In this document: positions 61,512-64,000 of the stretch, one piece after another
How positions within the stretch are numbered: the first letter of the stretch is position 1
How the letters are laid out: each line of letters begins with the position of its first letter
Origin: Haemonchus contortus
Lineage: Eukaryota; Nematoda; Chromadorea; Rhabditida; Trichostrongylidae
Reading direction: 5' to 3'
NCBI GenBank assembly: GCA_000469685.2
Contig: LS997564.1
Location: 35,916,151 to 35,980,150 of the forward strand
Length of the DNA: 64,000 nucleotides
Notes under the pieces: generated by a model
Database searches by the model: none
Told to the model about the DNA's origin: nothing
Seen by the model: the letters and a program-made list of their open reading frames with translations, nothing else
Program-made: the position numbers and the translations under genes

Positions 61512-62139
61512 AACTTTGTGTTCTGATTTAGCTCTTCTATAGCTTTGCGGTAGTAGCCGGTAGTGGTGTCTGAACTGCAAAATATACTTTAGAAGCCGCT
61601 CCATCGGTTCATGATGATTCCTTTCATAGCTGCTCTTTAGTAGCTTCATTGTAATAGCAAGCGTGTATGCTGTTCGTTTTAATAATCTTTAAACCGCATT
61701 AATGAATATTGTCCTCACCACCACATTACTAATAGACTGTTTGATCTCTATGATATTCACTACGAGCGCAAAACAGTCGAACAGAATGAATGATTTGTGA
61801 TCAGCGATCATCCCACCATCTTTCTATCTGTTGGTCATTGTAAGCTCTGCAAAACATTGTCCCCTTAAAAAGACGCAAATGTAAGTCTTTCACAATGCGG
61901 TGATCGCTTTTAGAAGTTTTCTACGTTGTTTTTATATGCTCAATAAAAGTTTTGTATGTATGGTTTATGCCTCGGATATTCGAAGCTTGAAGTAGGCATG
62001 GGATAATATAATAGCGGAGCGTCAAATCACCCAGAGGATTTCCGGCCTTCCGTCAGGGTGTGGGTAAATTGTGGGCGCAATTCTTCAAAGAATATATTAT
62101 GAGTTTGTTGTTGTCTTGAACTCTTCACGAGGTTTTTAA
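61512..62139. other. Intergenic and 3' UTR region
   Basis: Directly follows the last plus-strand stop. AATAAA at 61942-61947 could be the polyadenylation signal for the F-box-gene transcript. No ORF or repeat recognised. The sequence from about 62,100 probably belongs to the Penelope-like element's 3' end. Confidence 0.4.
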
Positions 62140-62151
62140 ATAACCTTTATT

Positions 62152-62189
62152 AGGCTGACGTTTCGGCGGAATCGCCTTCTTCAGAGCCT
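62152..62189 (-). ncRNA. Small hammerhead ribozyme motif (minus strand)
   Basis: Core order on the minus strand: stem I AGGCU (62189-62185); CUGAAGA (62184-62178); an extra A; stem II GGCG-AUUC-CGCC (62176-62165); GAA (62164-62162); ACGU (62161-62158); C17 (62157); stem I AGCCU (62156-62152). Stem I pairs over 5 bp and stem II over 4 bp. Predicted cleavage is between 62157 and 62156. Stem III is only the palindrome ACGU, too short for a stable monomer, so pairing between two molecules is expected. Small hammerhead variants of this kind are known beside Penelope-like elements. The extra A before stem II is non-canonical. Confidence 0.75.
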
Positions 62190-62368
62190 GAAAGGATCAT
62201 ATCAATCTGTGATTATCCGACCAAACGTCTCCACCAACCCACTAAGTTCGAAACCCCCAGGGCACGCAGGTGGTCGAAAGGAGAACCACTCACCGTAACT
62301 TCGTGGATTCTTCGAAACCACCCAACTAGTGGCACCAACCGACCAGTGTCAGCGGGGGTACGTCTTCA

Positions 62369-63883
62369 TCAAAGTCTGTCAGGGAAGGCCAATCTTATAT
62401 AAGGCCGTAGCTCCCGCGTGATTGCGAGGCATTCTTCCCTACGATTCATTTTGGGATCGGTGACCTGTATCCAAAATGCCTCGAGGGTCTTACGCGCGCA
62501 CACTTGCGACTCCTGTGCTACGACCTCCACGGTGACCTCAAATACGTCTCCGTTATGCTTGTTTATCCGATGGCTCCCTAAGGCAGTAGACTTTTTTAAT
62601 CGTCTCATTCCATCTATGTGCTCCTTGACCCTCACGTGAAGTGGTCTTGCCGTTTCTCCTATATACTCATCACCACAAACCCGGCAAGTAATTCTGTACA
62701 CCACTCCAGACATGTTACAATCACCTTCCCTTCCAGCTGGACAAACCACACAGTTTGAGGTCGTACATAGGCGATCGTATATCCTGTTACGAATCAAGCG
62801 CTTCTTCAGATTGAAGGGTGGTACATTTACAATAGCTACTAAATTTTCCAAACCCGATCTCTTCAAGCACTTTCTAATGGAGGCGCTGACCTCATCAGAA
62901 ATAAATGGTAGTAGAAAAGGAGTCTTGCCTCCAATCGAGGTACTACCATGTCTGAGGATCACACCACCAGAAGAAGCTCTACGTGAAGTTGGAAAGTTGT
63001 AGTAGCCATTGGACCAAGCTATATCGCGTGCCATTTCAAGCGACTCTTTTCGCTCTTCCTCCCCAGTGCAGACCTTCCTAGCGGTGCGAAACATATTTCT
63101 AACGACCGCTCGTTTCACGTAGAAAGGATGAGCTGAGTGATAATGGACAATGATGTTCTTATTGCTAGGCTTTCTGTACCACTTCGTAACAATCATATCA
63201 CCCTGCAGCCTCACTTGAACGTTTAAGAAAGGAAGCCAATTTCCGGTCGGTTTCTCCCGTGTTAACTTAATGTGCTCTGATTGTGAATTAAGTAGGCCGA
63301 AACACACATCTACTTCTTCCTGTGACGCACAGACTATGAAGCAATCATCGATATATCTGCAGTAAAGTAAGGGCAGATATTCCAGTACAGGCGCTTCAAT
63401 CTTGGCCATAAAGGATATGGCCAACACAGGCGCCAATCGCTGCCCCATAGCCAAGCCTCTAGTCTGTGCGAAATACCTTCCCGACCACTTGAAAATGTTA
63501 CAACTGAGGCACTCCTTCACAAGTGTCATCAGTTGCGATATAGACAGCCCTCGCATACCAATTTCGTTCTGGTGCTGACTAAGAAGCTCGAATACGGCTT
63601 CCATAGCAGACCCATTGCTGACATTTGTATAGAGAGCTTCTACGTCGAAGGATTCCATAACGCACGAACCACTGGGGTGCAGTGCGAAAAGGCGATCCAA
63701 AAACATTTGGGTGTTAGTGAGATGGGAAGGAATGAAGTTAAGGAGCTGCACTAGAATGGTATTAAGAAACCATGCGATTCGTTCAGTAGGACCACCCACG
63801 CAGCTTATTATAGGACGGACTTTTACGGAAGTGGGATTGATTGAAGCCAGGAAATCGTTATGGAAAAGGTTTCGGGAAATCAT
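62369..63883 (-). CDS. Penelope-like reverse transcriptase with GIY-YIG endonuclease
   Basis: 504 codons uninterrupted. RT core: RPIISCVGGPTERIAWFLN (about residues 23-41), SFDVEALYTNVS with the first catalytic Asp (about 78-89), GLAMGQRLAPVLA (about 143-155), and YCRYIDDCF with the paired Asp (about 174-182). RPIIS and FDVxxLYTNV are typical of Penelope RTs. The C-terminal half has the Cys-rich CTTSNCVVC before a GIY-YIG nuclease: VVYRITC, DEYIGETARPLHVRVKEH and a downstream Glu in LEAFWIQV. The protein copies element RNA into DNA and nicks target DNA. The family usually has a longer N-terminus, so this copy is probably 5'-truncated, but the remaining frame is intact and suggests recent activity. 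A telomerase or group II intron RT is excluded by the GIY-YIG fusion. Confidence 0.93.
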   Translation of the reverse strand: MISRNLFHNDFLASINPTSVKVRPIISCVGGPTERIAWFLNTILVQLLNFIPSHLTNTQMFLDRLFALHPSGSCVMESFDVEALYTNVSNGSAMEAVFELLSQHQNEIGMRGLSISQLMTLVKECLSCNIFKWSGRYFAQTRGLAMGQRLAPVLAISFMAKIEAPVLEYLPLLYCRYIDDCFIVCASQEEVDVCFGLLNSQSEHIKLTREKPTGNWLPFLNVQVRLQGDMIVTKWYRKPSNKNIIVHYHSAHPFYVKRAVVRNMFRTARKVCTGEEERKESLEMARDIAWSNGYYNFPTSRRASSGGVILRHGSTSIGGKTPFLLPFISDEVSASIRKCLKRSGLENLVAIVNVPPFNLKKRLIRNRIYDRLCTTSNCVVCPAGREGDCNMSGVVYRITCRVCGDEYIGETARPLHVRVKEHIDGMRRLKKSTALGSHRINKHNGDVFEVTVEVVAQESQVCARKTLEAFWIQVTDPKMNRREECLAITRELRPYIRLAFPDRL

Positions 63884-64000
63884 AAAGCCGACGTGACTAG
63901 CCAGCGGAGTTCGTCTAAGTCTCGAGTCACTGTGTTGGGAGGCTTCCCTCTATCTGACTGCGCTCGTTCGATCTTGGAAATGGGCCCAAGTTTTTCACCT

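Larger units (their letters stand above)
62140..64000 (-). mobile_element. Penelope-like retroelement, 5' part outside the window
   Basis: The minus strand carries the RT/GIY-YIG ORF (63883-62369), then about 180 bp of noncoding sequence, a hammerhead-ribozyme motif (62189-62152) and an AATAAA-containing segment. This is the 3' layout reported for Penelope-like elements with ribozyme-bearing terminal repeats. The element reaches the window's right edge. Upstream of the ORF's first ATG the frame stays open for about 29 codons to an in-frame TAG near 63950, so the N-terminal coding part is missing, frameshifted or separated. Confidence 0.85.

Noticed and set aside
1..64000. CRISPR array, prophage or bacterial operon
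   Set aside because: Repeats are microsatellite, SINE or transposon type, and all solid genes have spliceosomal introns.

Overview
This window looks like nuclear DNA of a nematode, most likely a strongylid such as a hookworm (inference). The evidence is many short introns with TTTCAG-type acceptors, trans-splice-like acceptors directly before start codons, orthologues that fit nematode gene structure, and abundant mariner, tRNA-derived SINE and Penelope-like DNA. No prokaryotic, viral, rRNA or CRISPR feature was seen.

Positions 1-38,999 are gene-poor. They hold copies of a tRNA-derived SINE family, three tracts of a degenerate 10-bp repeat, AAAT-type microsatellites, a decayed Tc1/mariner element (18,250-19,520), a large inverted-repeat element with TTAGG-like repeats (30,590-31,322), and relics of Penelope-type 3' ends. 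None of the ORFs in this part is convincingly coding.

Positions 39,011-61,508 form a gene island. A nucleoredoxin gene (+ strand, 12 exons) ends at 44,645. An orthologue of APC8/CDC23 (C. elegans mat-3; - strand, 15 or 16 exons) runs from 55,213 down to 49,561, or to 48,261 if a separate acidic last exon is used. An F-box/leucine-rich-repeat gene (+ strand) starts at 56,410 and is divergent from mat-3 across about 1.2 kb. It ends at 60,437 or splices in frame into further exons that end at 61,508. Exon boundaries were placed by hand, and reading phase is continuous across every junction. All three genes have an acceptor-like site at or just upstream of the ATG.

Mobile DNA has entered the island. 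A mariner with near-perfect terminal repeats sits in an F-box-gene intron, a piggyBac-like miniature element with TTAA flanks lies just downstream of (or in the last intron of) mat-3, and a 28-bp copy of a mat-3 exon lies in one of its own introns.

The right edge (about 62,150-64,000, - strand) is a Penelope-like retroelement with a reverse transcriptase and GIY-YIG endonuclease ORF. It is followed by a small hammerhead-ribozyme motif whose tiny stem III is the palindrome ACGU, the form expected to work as a dimer.
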